Positions 43,798 through 56,400 of a stretch of 64,000 bases of DNA are shown here, piece after piece. Within the stretch, counting starts at the first letter, position 1. Every line of letters begins with the position of its first letter. Made by a program: the position numbers and the translations under genes. Where the stretch lies: positions 32,157,436 to 32,221,435 of the forward strand of contig NC_132892.1 in NCBI RefSeq assembly GCF_030463535.1. The letters run 5' to 3'. The DNA is from Salminus brasiliensis (taxonomy: Eukaryota; Chordata; Actinopteri; Characiformes; Bryconidae). The notes below the pieces were generated by a model. That model saw only the letters and a program-made list of their open reading frames with translations, had not been told where the DNA came from and did no database searches.

Positions 43798-44500
43798 CCA
43801 TTCAACCATAACATTAAAATCACACAAAATTAGAATAACACTGACGATCTGATTCCAGTGGCTCCTGTCAAGGGGTGGAGATATCAGGCAGCAAATGAAC
43901 AGTCAGGTTCTTGAAGGTGATGAACATCTCCAAAACATCAGACAGGTCTTATGTTGGGGTGTTCTCTGTATTCATTTACATTTACATTTACATTTATGGC
44001 ATTTAGCAGACGCTCTTATCCAGAGCGACTTACAAAGTGCTTTGCTATTTACCCAAGAAAAGCCTTAGCTAGTTAGAATAGACTAATAATACAAAAGATA
44101 CCTCCAAGCTTAGACATTACTAAACACAAAACAATAAGGCGACCATAGAACTAATCGTCCAAGTACTCTCTGAAGAGGTGGGTCTTCAGTCTGCGTTTGA
44201 AGACAGCGAGCGACTCGGCCGTTCGGACACCCAGGGGCAGCTCGTTCCACCACTTTGGTTCCAGGACAGAAAAAAGCCTGGACTCTTGTCTTCCGCGGAT
44301 TTTGAGGGATGGTGGGTCGAGCCGAGCCGTACTTGAAGCTCGAAGGGCTCTTGGTGCGGATCGGCTTTTGACCATTGCCATCAGATACGGAGGGGCTGGT
44401 CCGTTCTTGGCTTTGTAGGCCAGCGTCAGGGTTTTAAATCTGATGCGGGCAGCAGCTACAGGAGTGGCCAGTACCTACCTAAAGTGGTGATTTTAATGTT
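43798..44500. mobile_element. MITE M2 copy interrupted by a LINE
   Basis: CAACCATAACATTAAAATCA starts the element, which proceeds through CATCTCCAAAACATCAGACA. After the LINE (43973-44450) it resumes and ends ACCTAAAGTGGTGATTTTAA. The ends are inverted relative to each other. Confidence 0.65.
43973..44450 (-). mobile_element. Non-LTR retrotransposon 3' end (L2/Rex-type)
   Basis: On the minus strand 44381-44151 encodes the C-terminus of a LINE ORF2: FSVLEPKWWNELPLGVRTAE followed by SLAVFKRRLKTHLFREYLDD, a conserved ending in L2/Rex-like elements. The 3' tail follows with CTTTGTAAGTCGCTCTGGAT and repeats of AAATGT. 5'-truncated, as is usual for LINE copies. It inserted into an M2 element. Confidence 0.85.
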
Positions 44501-44520
44501 TTATATATATATATATATAT

Positions 44521-44965
44521 ATAGTGTGTATCTCCAAATGTTTGTGGACACCCCTATGAATGCATTCAGCCACTTTTCTTGCACCCATTGTTGACACAGC
44601 TTGTCTAGTCCCTGTAGAGAAGTACCAGGCGTGGGCTAGAGGGGTATAATAAAGCCCCCCAGCATTGAGGAGCTGTGGAGCAGTGGAAGAACTGTGCTCT
44701 CTGGAATGATGGTGGTGGAGGAGCTCCATCCAGTACTTTTACGATGAGTTGGGGAGTTGGTTGGGGATGATGTGTCGGGGTATTGATCACCATCCAACAT
44801 CCTGACCTCACTAAACCTCTCTTGTAACTGAATGCAATCAAATTCTCACAGCAATGCTCTTCCTCTTCATCTAGTAGAAAGCCTTCTTACTCCATCAAGA
44901 GCAGAAACAACTCTTTTTAATATCAGTGATGGAGCAGGTGTCCCAATACTTTTGTCCATATTGTG
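44521..44965. mobile_element. MITE M1 copy
   Basis: ATAGTGTGTATCTCCAAATG and TTTGTGGACACCCCTATGAA at the left, CCCAATACTTTTGTCCATAT at the right, followed by TGTGTA. Preceded by a (TA)n run at 44501-44522. Non-coding. Confidence 0.8.
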
Positions 44966-45029
44966 TATGACCTCGCCTTCTTCATTTGGTCCAATCACAA
45001 ACCGGCTCATTGCGCACACCAGCCCTCCC

Positions 45030-45122
45030 ATTGGCTATCGATGCACAGGGGGCGGGCCCAGCGCGTGTCAACATTCTCAGCGCTGATTGGCCCCCAGGAT
45101 GTCTTCCGAGCGTCCTGATTGG
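45030..45122 (+). promoter_or_regulatory. tecr promoter: three inverted CCAAT boxes and a GC box
   Basis: ATTGG at 45030-45034, 45086-45090 and 45118-45122, with GGGGGCGGGCCC at 45048-45059, all within 155 bp of the tecr start codon. No TATA box is seen. This is a typical NF-Y/Sp1 housekeeping promoter. Confidence 0.7.
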
Positions 45123-45180
45123 ACCTTGGACCTGTCAGACGACATCTTGAAACGACAAAGAGTTTGAAACTGCAGCAAAA

Positions 45181-47440
45181 ATGAAGCATTACGAGGTAAG
45201 AGATGCACTAAAGCCTCAGTGTTTTACAAACCAGTGAAACCAATCAGCAGCAGTGGTGGTGTTACTGGTTACTGGTTACTGGTAGAACAGACAGTGGTTG
45301 GTGTGTAATGTGGGATCGGGTTATTGGGGCAGTATGGAGGAGATTAGGGAAGCTGCACTGTCTGCCCTGTCCTGTCAGTCCAGCTTTAACCTGCAAGATT
45401 GCACAATAACCGCTCACGAGCACGTGTATATATGCCTTTATATAATGTATATAATTAAAATAAGCCTCTGAATTGGGTTGAAATATGTCCTATATGTGTA
45501 ATAAGGTGTCCTGGCTCATTAAGGTGGCGCAGTGTTGGTGTTTATGTTGTTTAGAAACCGTGATTTGATTTATAGACTCTCTCTAAGGGTAATTTTGTGT
45601 ATATATTATCTGATTAGACACTCAGAATGTATAACTCTATGTGATGCTGTTTTGGGTATATATTCATTCATCACGCCCTTACTCCACAGTCCCCTGTTCC
45701 AGATTAGGGACTATAGCTCCCTCATTATAGGACTGGGTATATACTCATAACCTCAGAGTCTATTTACACTATATACTGTATATAACGTTAATTCATCCCA
45801 AGCTCTTCTATTAGAAATGTAGTATCTTGAGGCCACCACCACCACAACTACCAACATGCTGGTATTGAATGCCTGCCTCTGACTGACTGGACCGGTTTAT
45901 TGCTAATCCGGATTAGTAGACTGTGTTTAATCCGGATTAACAGACTGATAACCAGCACTGCCACTGTGAGCAGCACTTACTGAATGGGTATGTTAGGCCA
46001 CGTGGGGGAGCCAGAGTGCCAGTGACAATAGACGGTCAGGTGCATAAGTATTTGGACAGTGGTCTATTTATTTGTTTGTTTAATTTTGAGTATTTGATTG
46101 AAGTGTAGATTTTCAGCGTTAATTCAAAGGGTTTATTACACCAAAAACAGGCATTTGTACACTGACTCAAAAGTATTTGGATAAACTAAAATTATTATAA
46201 ACATTAGGATTATTTTTAATGATGATGTCTAGAGGTGTACAGAAGCAAAATTACATGGTATCCTGTTTATACACAAATCTAAAATGTATATTGCCACAAC
46301 ATTAAAACCACTGACAGCTAAAGTGAATATGATTTGGATAATGTTGTGGTTATAAATCCCCATGTAAAGGGATGGATGTATCAGACAGCCAGTGAACAGT
46401 CCTTTCTTGAAGTTCTTGAAAAATGGTCAAGCGTAGGAATCTGAGACACTTTGACAAGAACCAAACTGGGTCAGAACATCTCCAAAACATCAGGCAGGTT
46501 CTCTTCACGCAAAAGTGCTCCAAGAAAGGATAACCAGTGAACCAGCGACAGGGTCATGGTGCTCAGTGATGCTCATGGAGGTCCCAACTCACAACTTGGG
46601 GGCGTCAATGCTCTTTTGGAGGCACGAGGGAGAATGTTATGGCTGATTGGTGTATGTAATGGTGTATTGAAATTAGCATATTTAATTCTTATTGGTCCTT
46701 GTAGTCTATCTGTTCAGGTCAGAACATGCCTTGTTTTTCATGTCATGCTAAAATCTCATCTAATTGCCCACCCCTAATTAAGATGTGCTTCGTAAATGAC
46801 ATTTCTTATTGGACACTGCTGGCACCTGAAAGTGCCTGTAGTTGCAGAAACGTTCATGTAAGCATGTAGAGCAAAGTTAGGCTTAGTCTAGATCAAAGAA
46901 AGTCACTAGACTGCACAAATGGTGTTGCAAGAGCACGTCATGCAAAGGTGATTATTAAAGCCATCAAGATAAAACAGGCCCACTATCAGGCATGCAGAGC
47001 ACAGCACACACCCGTGTGTCCCGTAATACACACATTAAGGTCGTCTAGCCTCAAAAAAAGACCACCCTCCAAGCGAGGAGAAGGGGCTTCAGAACTGTTA
47101 GTGCAGCTTTGTGTGATCTGACCCCACCGTCCGATTAGAAGAGGCTCGCAGAGTAAAGCCACACACCTGCTTTCTGAAGATTAAAGGGAAGTGAGGGCTT
47201 CCAGGTGAAGGCCCTGCTGCCTGGTCTCCATAATGTCCACTTCAAAATGCTCCCGACTCTCCGTGCCTCTCTCCATTGCGAAATAACCCACCGCTGGCAC
47301 CTGTCCTGGTGAAGAGAGAGGCTTGCTTGCTCGCCCACCCACCACCTCCCCACTTGTGTATGTGAGACACTGTTAAACTGAGTTATGAGGCTGTCGGTGT
47401 CGTCTGCACATGCCTTTCCAGGTTATTAATAATCGCCTCT

Positions 47441-47499
<59 letters not shown>

Positions 47500-50400
47500 G
47501 CTTGGCAATATGGAAGATACACTCTAAATGTCCAAATTTTGTGGGCTCCCCTTCTAATTAAATTGCACCACAGTTGACAAAAGTATTGGGACACCTGCTC
47601 ATTGAGTGCTTCTCCTGAAATCAAGGCTATTAAAAAGAGCCTGTCCTGCTTTTGTTGGAGTAACTGTCTCTACTGTCCAGAGAAGAAAACTTTCTACTAG
47701 ATTTTGGAGAAGCATTGCTGTGAGGATTTGATTGGATTCAGCAACAAGAGTAAAAATCGGTGGTCACCAACTCCTATGCCAGTAGGTTCATTTTCTCTAC
47801 ATCTGTGTCAGCAATGGGTGCAACTAAAAGTAGCTGACTGCATTCATTAGAAGAGGGTGTCCACAAACATTTGTCCATATAGTGTAGCAACAGTAGTTTT
47901 CCATGAGCAGTGCAGTGTGTTTAATCCTGTGGATTGAGTGTTAAACCGTTCCCAATGAGAACGTGGCTCTGCTGGAACGCCAGGCCGGAGTGCTGTGTCC
48001 TCTAGGAGCAAGGACACAAACCGAGCATGTGCAACCGTGTGGCCACGCCCACTCTCCACTCTCTGTGTGTTTCCAGTAAGCAGGTTATAATTAGTGCTAG
48101 TTTGTCTGATAAGGGGAGATGGGGTGGAGATGGCAGGGGTACTTTTCACATTTCCTCTTGGGGTGTGTGTGTGTCTCTCAAACCTCTGGCCTAACAGTGG
48201 CCAGCTCTGAGGTCATGTTTTCTAGACTGCCTCAAAGCTAGTGGAAGCTAGCCAGCAGGTACAGGCACATGTTTCGGTTGTGTGTTCTCAGGCCGGAGGG
48301 TTTGTGGTATAGGGATTGAAAGAGGGTATTAGAGCATAATTGGTGTGTGTGTGTATGTGAATGTGGGGTGGAGTGAGGGTTAAGTATAGTGAAAATTGAC
48401 TGTCAAATCTTTGTGGACGCATTTTGGATAAATGAATTACCTTCAAACATTATAACAAACATCATAAGTGGCCGTTAGTGAGGGGACAGTTCTAGATCTC
48501 ATCAGAACAGATAAAGCAGCTGAACATAAATCCAGTAAAAAGGAGAAGCAAGAGCTTCTCATTCTGAAGAAAGAAAGTAGTGAGATCTTGTCTCATGGTG
48601 AGCTAGTCTGAAGAACAGAGCTCGGTTCCTCCAGGGTTCTCCTGGACGCCCCCCCAGTCCAGCCAGCACAGCGTGGAGGATGTGTTCAACTCCATCATCA
48701 GCAGCAGCAACAGCAGCAGCAGCAGCAGCAGCAGCTCACCTGATTTACCATCATTAAGCCCTGATTTACCACCAAACCAGGTGTTGATCTGAGGAGAACT
48801 CTAAATAATACTAGACTCCATAAGAGAGGAGAACTTTGGAGATGTTCTAATGATGAACACAGTGATGGAGAACCTCCACCACTTTCTGTAGGAGTGTTAT
48901 TATTGTTAGTGTTTATTCTATAACTTTATTCTGACTATGCTATTTTATAATGAACAGACCAATAGAAATGCTCCAAATTGACTTGGAGTGAGATCATACC
49001 CAAACTTTTGACAGGCGGTGTATAGTGGGTTTGGGGACAGACCAGCACTCAATTAAAAAAGGGAGAGAAGGAGGAAGGGAAGGGGGGGAAGACAGTAGGG
49101 TGGAGTCACACACAGAGAGGGAGAGGGTTGGTGGACAGAGAGGGACAGCGGTGGGGGAGAGAGATTCCTGCAGCTGACTGTCTGGGTCTTGCTCTCGTTT
49201 TAGAGGGTTGAGCAGATAGACTTAGACAGATAGATTAGAGAGAGTGTGGGAATATGGATGCATTGGCTTTAGAAGCCACCCTGCCCAAAAAGGCTCCCTC
49301 CCCCACAGTGGTCCCAGGTCCCCCTGTCCCTACCCCTGCCAAACGTAAACCTGCCAAAAAAACTAAGAAAGCTGTGGTCTTTTTCGAGGTGGAGATTCTG
49401 GACGCCAAGACCAAGGACAAGCTCTGCTTCCTGGACAAGGTAAGACCAATGTTTTTTACCCTTCCTAACCCTGCAGACCTCTGGACTGTTCCCTGTTAAA
49501 GGAACAGGCGCGATCTAAACCATCTCGGCCAGTTTCCTCCTCATCTCAAATATGGTCGACCAACCAAGGCATGCTTGGTGTCTTAATGGTGCTCACTGCA
49601 TGCCTAACTCATCACACGGTTAAAAAATGGACACAAGGTACAGAGAAAGTCCCTCTCCAAGACCATGTCAGTCCATGTTTATATATAACAGCAAGTCCTG
49701 CAGCGTCAGAAGCCACATATGCGGGTCTGTTAGAGGAGTGTGTGATGTGAGAGGCCTGCAGTGCCTCCTAACAGTCCCTCAAATCCTGATCTGAACGTCC
49801 TGGCAGAAACACATTAGCGCTGTATATTCTTATAATGCAGCTACACTGAAGGCTGGTGCTATCTATAGCATGCGTGCTAGCGCCGGGGTCTGAGGAGTGG
49901 GTGTTCCTCGGTGTACTCTTGCGTGGTGCCGTGTTACCGAGGCATGGCAGGGTCTCCGGAAGCTTCCCGCTCTCTCACCCTTTCTGAGGAATCTGTAACG
50001 AGGTGTCTAGGGTGTCTCAAACCGTTCTCACAGGATTATCTGGGATCAGGCTACTGTGCCACCTCCAGCGATCTCCGCGGAACCTCCACACCGACGTCAC
50101 TGTGGAGTTTGAGCTGCTGTGATGTCACGGCAGAAATGAAATCGCTGTGGTGTCGCTGTGATGTCACAGGAGAACTGAAATTCGGAATATGTCGTCACAC
50201 TGTGATGTCACAAGAGACCTAGTCTCACTGGAATTGAAAAATAGAGTATGATGTCACAATTGAAATTAACGTTCTAGTGTCACAGTAGAACCACACATTG
50301 GAATATGATGTCACAATGGAAATGAGAGTCTCCTGATGTCACAGTAGAACTGAAATTCAGAATATGTTGTCATACTGTGATGTCACAGAAGACCTAAACA

Positions 50401-53400
50401 TTGGTATATGATGTCACAGTAAAACAAAAAAGTGCGATTTGATGTCACAATAGAACTGAAAATGGGAATATAGAGTCACAATGAAATGGAAACTGTTGTG
50501 AAGTCAGTGGAGTGGAATATTAGGATTAGGCCTAGCCTCGGACTAGACGGAAATGACGTGGTGTGTTTCACCATTAAAACTCTTGTTTAGTCTCAATTCC
50601 AGATCCATTAATCAGTGTCGTAATATTGGCAATTGCAATTCTGATATCTAACCAATCAGTGGTGCTTTGGGCATCCTGACCAATCACAGCTCCAGTTGAT
50701 GGTCTGTGGGTTTCCTGATGAATCAAAGCAGCAAATGTAGATAATCTAAAATCTGAACGTTGTAGGCCAGTCTGGGTCGTCGTAGGCCAGTCAGAGGGTA
50801 TTTCCTGTGTATTCTAGAGCTGCCCTGGATTTGCAGTCGTAATGCTCTGAATCTAATGGTTATCTCCCACACTTTTACTAAAGCCACACAGGATACCTAG
50901 CTTAAGCATTCAGGACATGCAGCACCTGCTGTGTGTGTGTATGTGTGTTGTCTTAAAGAATGGCAGCTGTTCCATGGCCGCAGTGGCTGGGGACAACAGC
51001 CTTAGTGGCTAAATTTACCGCTAATATCAAACACACACACACACATACAGCCTTCTGAAAGTGTTAATCTGTGTTTGTTGACTAACAGGTGGAGCCCAAT
51101 GCAACCATTGGAGAGATCAAGTCGATGTTCCATAGGAGCCGTAAGTGAACCGACTCGCACACTTTAGCTCAGGATTAATGGGTTAATGAGCTGATCAGTT
51201 GAATCAGGATACTGGATCTTGGGTGCTTGGGTGGTGTAACTGTCTAAGTGTGGGCTCTGTCATCAAGGAGGGAAGACCCTTCTTGTTTCCATTACTCCGT
51301 GAGATGCTGGTCAGTGTAGCAGTCGGTTAGCTGATGCAACAGAACTGGCAGTTCTCCAAGCATGTTCAGCTGTCCAGTGACGTGGTGACGTGGTGACGTA
51401 CTGGCTCCTTCACGTGACCCTTTCAGACCTGGTGGCATTGTGTGATAGTGGGGAGTCTTAGCTGACTTAGCTGAGCTAGCTAATAAGTTCTAAATATGGG
51501 CCCTGTCCTAATAATTACAGGTGGTTTTGTTTTGTTTATTAGAACATGAAGAATGTGAGGCTCTATATCTGACTGGTTGGTTGTTTTTCTTGTTTCTTGG
51601 TTGTTTATTTGTTTGTTTCAGACCCTCAGTGGTATCCTGCCAGACAGTCAATTCGTCTTGACCCCAGTAAGTACTTGCCTTTCTACTGGACCAGTATTTC
51701 CACAAATAAATAGCCAATGACAGCCCATACAGTGCATGGAGACCCTATATGCCATACTGTCCCTATAGCCCATAGAGTCCATAGAGTCCTTACAGCCCAT
51801 ACAGTCCATTCAGTACCTGCAACCAATGTAGTTCCTGCAATCCATGGAGACTTTACATCCTTATAGTCCATAAAACCCCTGTATCTAATTCAGTCTCTAC
51901 ATCCCCATACAGTCCATACAGCCCCTACAGCCAGTGGAATCCATATAGTCCCATATAATCAATGGAGACCCCATATCCCATACAGTCCATACTTCCCAGA
52001 CAGTCCATTAAGTCTCTATGTCCTATACAGTCCCTAGAGTTCATAGAGTCCCCACAGCCCACACAGTCCATTCAGTACCTGCATCCCATACAGTCCCTAC
52101 ATCCCATGTAGTTCTTACAATTCATGGAGACTTTACATCCTATACAGTCCACGAAATCCCTGTATCTAATTCAGTCTCTACAACCCCCGTAGTCCATATA
52201 GCCCCTACAGCCAATGGAATCCATATAGTCCCATACAATTAATGGAGACCCCATACCCCATACAGTCCATACTTCCCAGACAGTCCATAAAGTGTCTATG
52301 TCCAATACAGTCCATGAAGTCCCTACATCCTATATGGTCCCTACAGCCCATATAGTCCACATGGTCCATACTGCTGTCAGTACAGCTCAAAAACTCATTG
52401 CAGTCCAACTGAACTGCAGTTTGAGTGTGATATATGTGATGATGATGTTGATGACGAAGAAGACGATGATGTAAGTGTTGCATTGACATGCTGTGTTGCA
52501 GAGGGAAAGTCTCTGAAGGATGAAGACGTATTACAGCACCTACCTGTGGGTACCACAGCAACGTTCTACTTTAGAGACCTCGGGGCACAGATCAGCTGGG
52601 TCACGGTAACACACGCATACACACACACAAACACACACTCGTATGAGGTTCAGGTAGTACAGTACTGGAACTTCATTAAAGCCCGGGCTAGTGAGGGGTC
52701 AGCGGTTTAATGTGAGTGATGTTATTTAAACACACGCAAACTATACGCAGTTCTTATTTGTGTGTTTGGCGGCTCTGTGGGTTTGTCTGCTTTGTGAAAG
52801 CTTCAGCAAAACCACCCTATACTCTGATTGTGGGCGGGTGGGGGGTGTATATATATATAACTAGTGGAAATATGTGAGCCTGCTGCCAGCAGCCTTCACC
52901 AATGGGGTCAACCAAAGAGCAGAGAGAGAGAAAAATAGTGATAGAGATAGAGTTAGTCTTGGACAGACACTGCAGAGGTCTGGTGTTTGCGGTGGGGTTT
53001 TCCAGATATGCCCTTTGAGCCGTGTCCTGCAGCATTCATTACCTACATTTTCTGTATTTTTCTATAATCTGTCAAACTCCGACACAGCTTCTCAAGTCCC
53101 TGTAGAGAAGCCAGGTGTGGGCTAGTAGAGGGGTATAAAGCCCACCAGCATTAAGCTGTGGAGCAGTGGAAGAACTGAGCTCTCTGGAATGATGGATGGT
53201 GGAGCTCCATCCAGTAGTTTAAGGATGAGTTGGGGATGATGAGGCAGGGTGTTCATCATCATCATCATCATCCAACATCCTGACCTCACTAACAACGCTC
53301 TTGCCGCTGAATGCAATCAAATCCTCACAGCAATGCTCCTCCTGAAATCTAGTAGAAAGCCATTCTGGACATTAGAGACAGTCACTTCAACAAAATCAGG

Positions 53401-56400
53401 ATAACTTTGATTTCAGAAGAAAAAAAATGAATGAGCAGGTGTCCCAATACTTTTGTCCATATAGTGTAGGTGGATACACTTTAGCGCCTTAAATTTTATG
53501 ACCTCACAACGATGATGCGTCTAAATAGATGGACTGTGTGGGCTGGGAAGTGAAAATTGGAAAGGTTTCTGACAGTATTCATCTAGCTTTATTTATTAGT
53601 TTTCTTTTTTATGATATTATTATTATTATTATATTTATTAGTTAATTATCATATCTGATGTCCTGTTATTTGCTGTTTTCTCTTCACTCTCTGTCTCTTA
53701 GGTGTTTCTAACGGAGTATGCAGGTCCTCTGTTGATCTACCTGATGTTTTATTTCCGGGTTCCGTTCATTTACGCCCCCAAATACGACTTCACCACCAGC
53801 AAGCACTGGGTCGTACAGTGAGTGCCATTACATTAGAACCTCTTGTATAAGTTGTTTTTATGGTCCTCTGTTTACTAAATGCATGGAACAAGTACATACA
53901 GCTTTTATATATGTGTCATAAACTAGACCTGCACCTTATATATAGTGATTATAGAATGGCTGGGGGCTTATGGGTAATGTAGTTTTGCTGTTTTTTAGTT
54001 TGGCATGTATGTGTCACTCCTTCCACTACGTCAAAAGACTTCTAGAGACTCTCTTTGTCCATCGCTTCTCTCACGGGACAATGCCGCTTCGCAATATCTT
54101 CAAGGTGAACACACACACACACACACACATGCACACACACACACACACACTCCTTGACTGTAGGGGGAGCCCAGGAGCAAAATAACCAGTTTTGCTTTAA
54201 AGCAGCTTTATGTGAGAATCTGTCTTTTCTGCTCTTGGGCCCCCCCTACAGTTAAGGAGTGTAATTCACTTTTACCAGCTGCAGTCCCGTGTGCTCCTAG
54301 AAATGTAGTTGACCAACCAGGGCAGTGGCTTCTGACTCTGGCCAGGATCAGGTCACGATGACCTCTCATGTCATTGCTGTGTGTGTGTGTGTGTGTTTCA
54401 GAATTGCACGTATTACTGGGGATTTGCTGCATGGATGGCTTACTACATCAACCACCCTCTCTACACACCACCTAGTGAGTACACACCGGTCACCAGACAC
54501 CTGTGTAATTCACACTGGAACAACACAGTGGTAACCCGCTGCTTACTTTTACACAAAAAGAGTCCTAAGAGTCGCTCCTCGCTTGATCTCAGAGTGAGAT
54601 CTCACAGTGTGTTGTAGTGCTAAACCTATTTTATTGTTTGTGAAGTTCCAGATTTACTTAACTACTGACCAGATTAGTTATTTGAATCCAGTATGAATCT
54701 GCAGTGTGTAGCCTTTACAGTCGGAGTAAGAATTGTAGACTGGTTTTAATCCAGTATGAATCTGCAGTGTGTGTGTAGCCTTTACAGTCGGAGTAATAAC
54801 TGTCGACTGGTTTTAATCCAGTATGAATCTGCAGTGTGTAGCCTTTACAGTCGGAGTAAGAATTGTAGACTGGTTTTAATCCAGTATGAATCTGCAGTGT
54901 GTAGCCTATACAGTCGGAGTAAGAATTGTAGACTGGTTTTAATCCAGTATGAATCTGCAGTGTGTAGCCTTTACAGTCGGAGTAAGAATTGTAGACTGGT
55001 TTTAATCCAGTATGAATTTGCAGTGTGTAGCCTTTACAGTTGGAGTAAGAATTGTAGACTGGTTTTAATCCAGTATGAATCTGCAGTGTGTAGCCTTTAC
55101 AGTCTGAGTAAGAACTGTAGACTGGTTTTAATCCAGTATGAATTTGCAGTGTGTAGCCTTTACAGTCGGAGTAAGAATTGTAGACTGGTTTTAATCCAGT
55201 ATGAATCTGCAGTGTGTAGCCTTTACAGTCAGAGTAAGAATTGTAGACTGGTTTTAATCCAGTATGAATCTGCAGTGTGTAGCCTTTACAGTCGGAGTAA
55301 GAATTGTAGACTGGTTTTAATCCAGTATGAATTTGCAGTGTGTAGCCTTTACAGTTGGAGTAAGAATTGTAGACTGGTTTTAATCCAGTATGAATCTGCA
55401 GTGTGTAGCCTTTACAGTCTGAGTAAGAACTGTAGACTGGTTTTAATCCAGTATGAATTTGCAGTGTGTAGCCTTTACAGTCGGAGTAAGAATTGTAGAC
55501 TGGTTTTAATCCAGTATGAATCTGCAGTGTGTAGCCTTTACAGTCGGAGTAAGAATTGTAGACTGGTTTTAATCCAGTATGAATCTGCAGTGTGTAGCTT
55601 TTACAGTCTGAGTAAGAACTGTAGACTGGTTTTAATCCAGTATGAATCTGCAGTGTGTAGCTTTTACAGTCGGAGTAAGAATTGTAGACTGGTTTTAATC
55701 CAGTATGAATCTGCAGTGTGTAGCCTTTACAGTCGGAGTAAGAATTGTAGACTGGTTTTAATCCAGTATGAATCTGCAGTGTGTAGCCTTTACAGTCTGA
55801 GTAAGAACTGTAGACTGGTTTTAATCCAGTATGAATCTGCAGTGTGTAGCCTTTACAGTCGGAGTAAGAATTGTAGACTGGTTTTAATCCAGTATGAATC
55901 TGCAGTGTGTAGCTTTTACAGTCTGAGTAAGAACTGTAGACTGGTTTTAATCCAGTATGAATTTGCAGTGTGTAGCCTTTACAGTCGGAGTAAGAATTGT
56001 AGACTGGTTTTAATCCAGTATGAATCTGCAGTGTGTAGCTTTTACAGTCTGAGTAAGAACTGTAGACTGGTTTTAATCCAGTATGAATTTGCAGTGTGTA
56101 GCCTTTACAGTCGGAGTAAGAATTGTAGACTGGTTTTAATCCAGTATGAATCTGCAGTGTGTAGCCTTTACAGTCGGAGTAAGAATTGTAGACTGGTTTT
56201 AATCCAGTATGAATCTGCAGTGTGTAGCCTTTACAGTCTGAGTAAGAACTGTAGACTGGTTTTAATCCAGTATGAATCTGCAGTGTGTAGCCTTTACAGT
56301 CGGAGTAAGAATTGTAGACTGGTTTTAATCCAGTATGAATCTGCAGTGTGTAGCCTTTACAGTCGGAGTAAGAATTGTAGACTGGTTTTAATCCAGTATG

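Noticed and set aside
48650-48790. Poly-serine coding exon
   Set aside because: The CAG run lies in a repeat-like context within tecr intron 1, with no phase-compatible splice sites and no place in TECR.
52018-52242. VPTAH-type repeat peptide gene in tecr intron 4
   Set aside because: Low-complexity translation of the CCATACAGTCC minisatellite; no coding signals.
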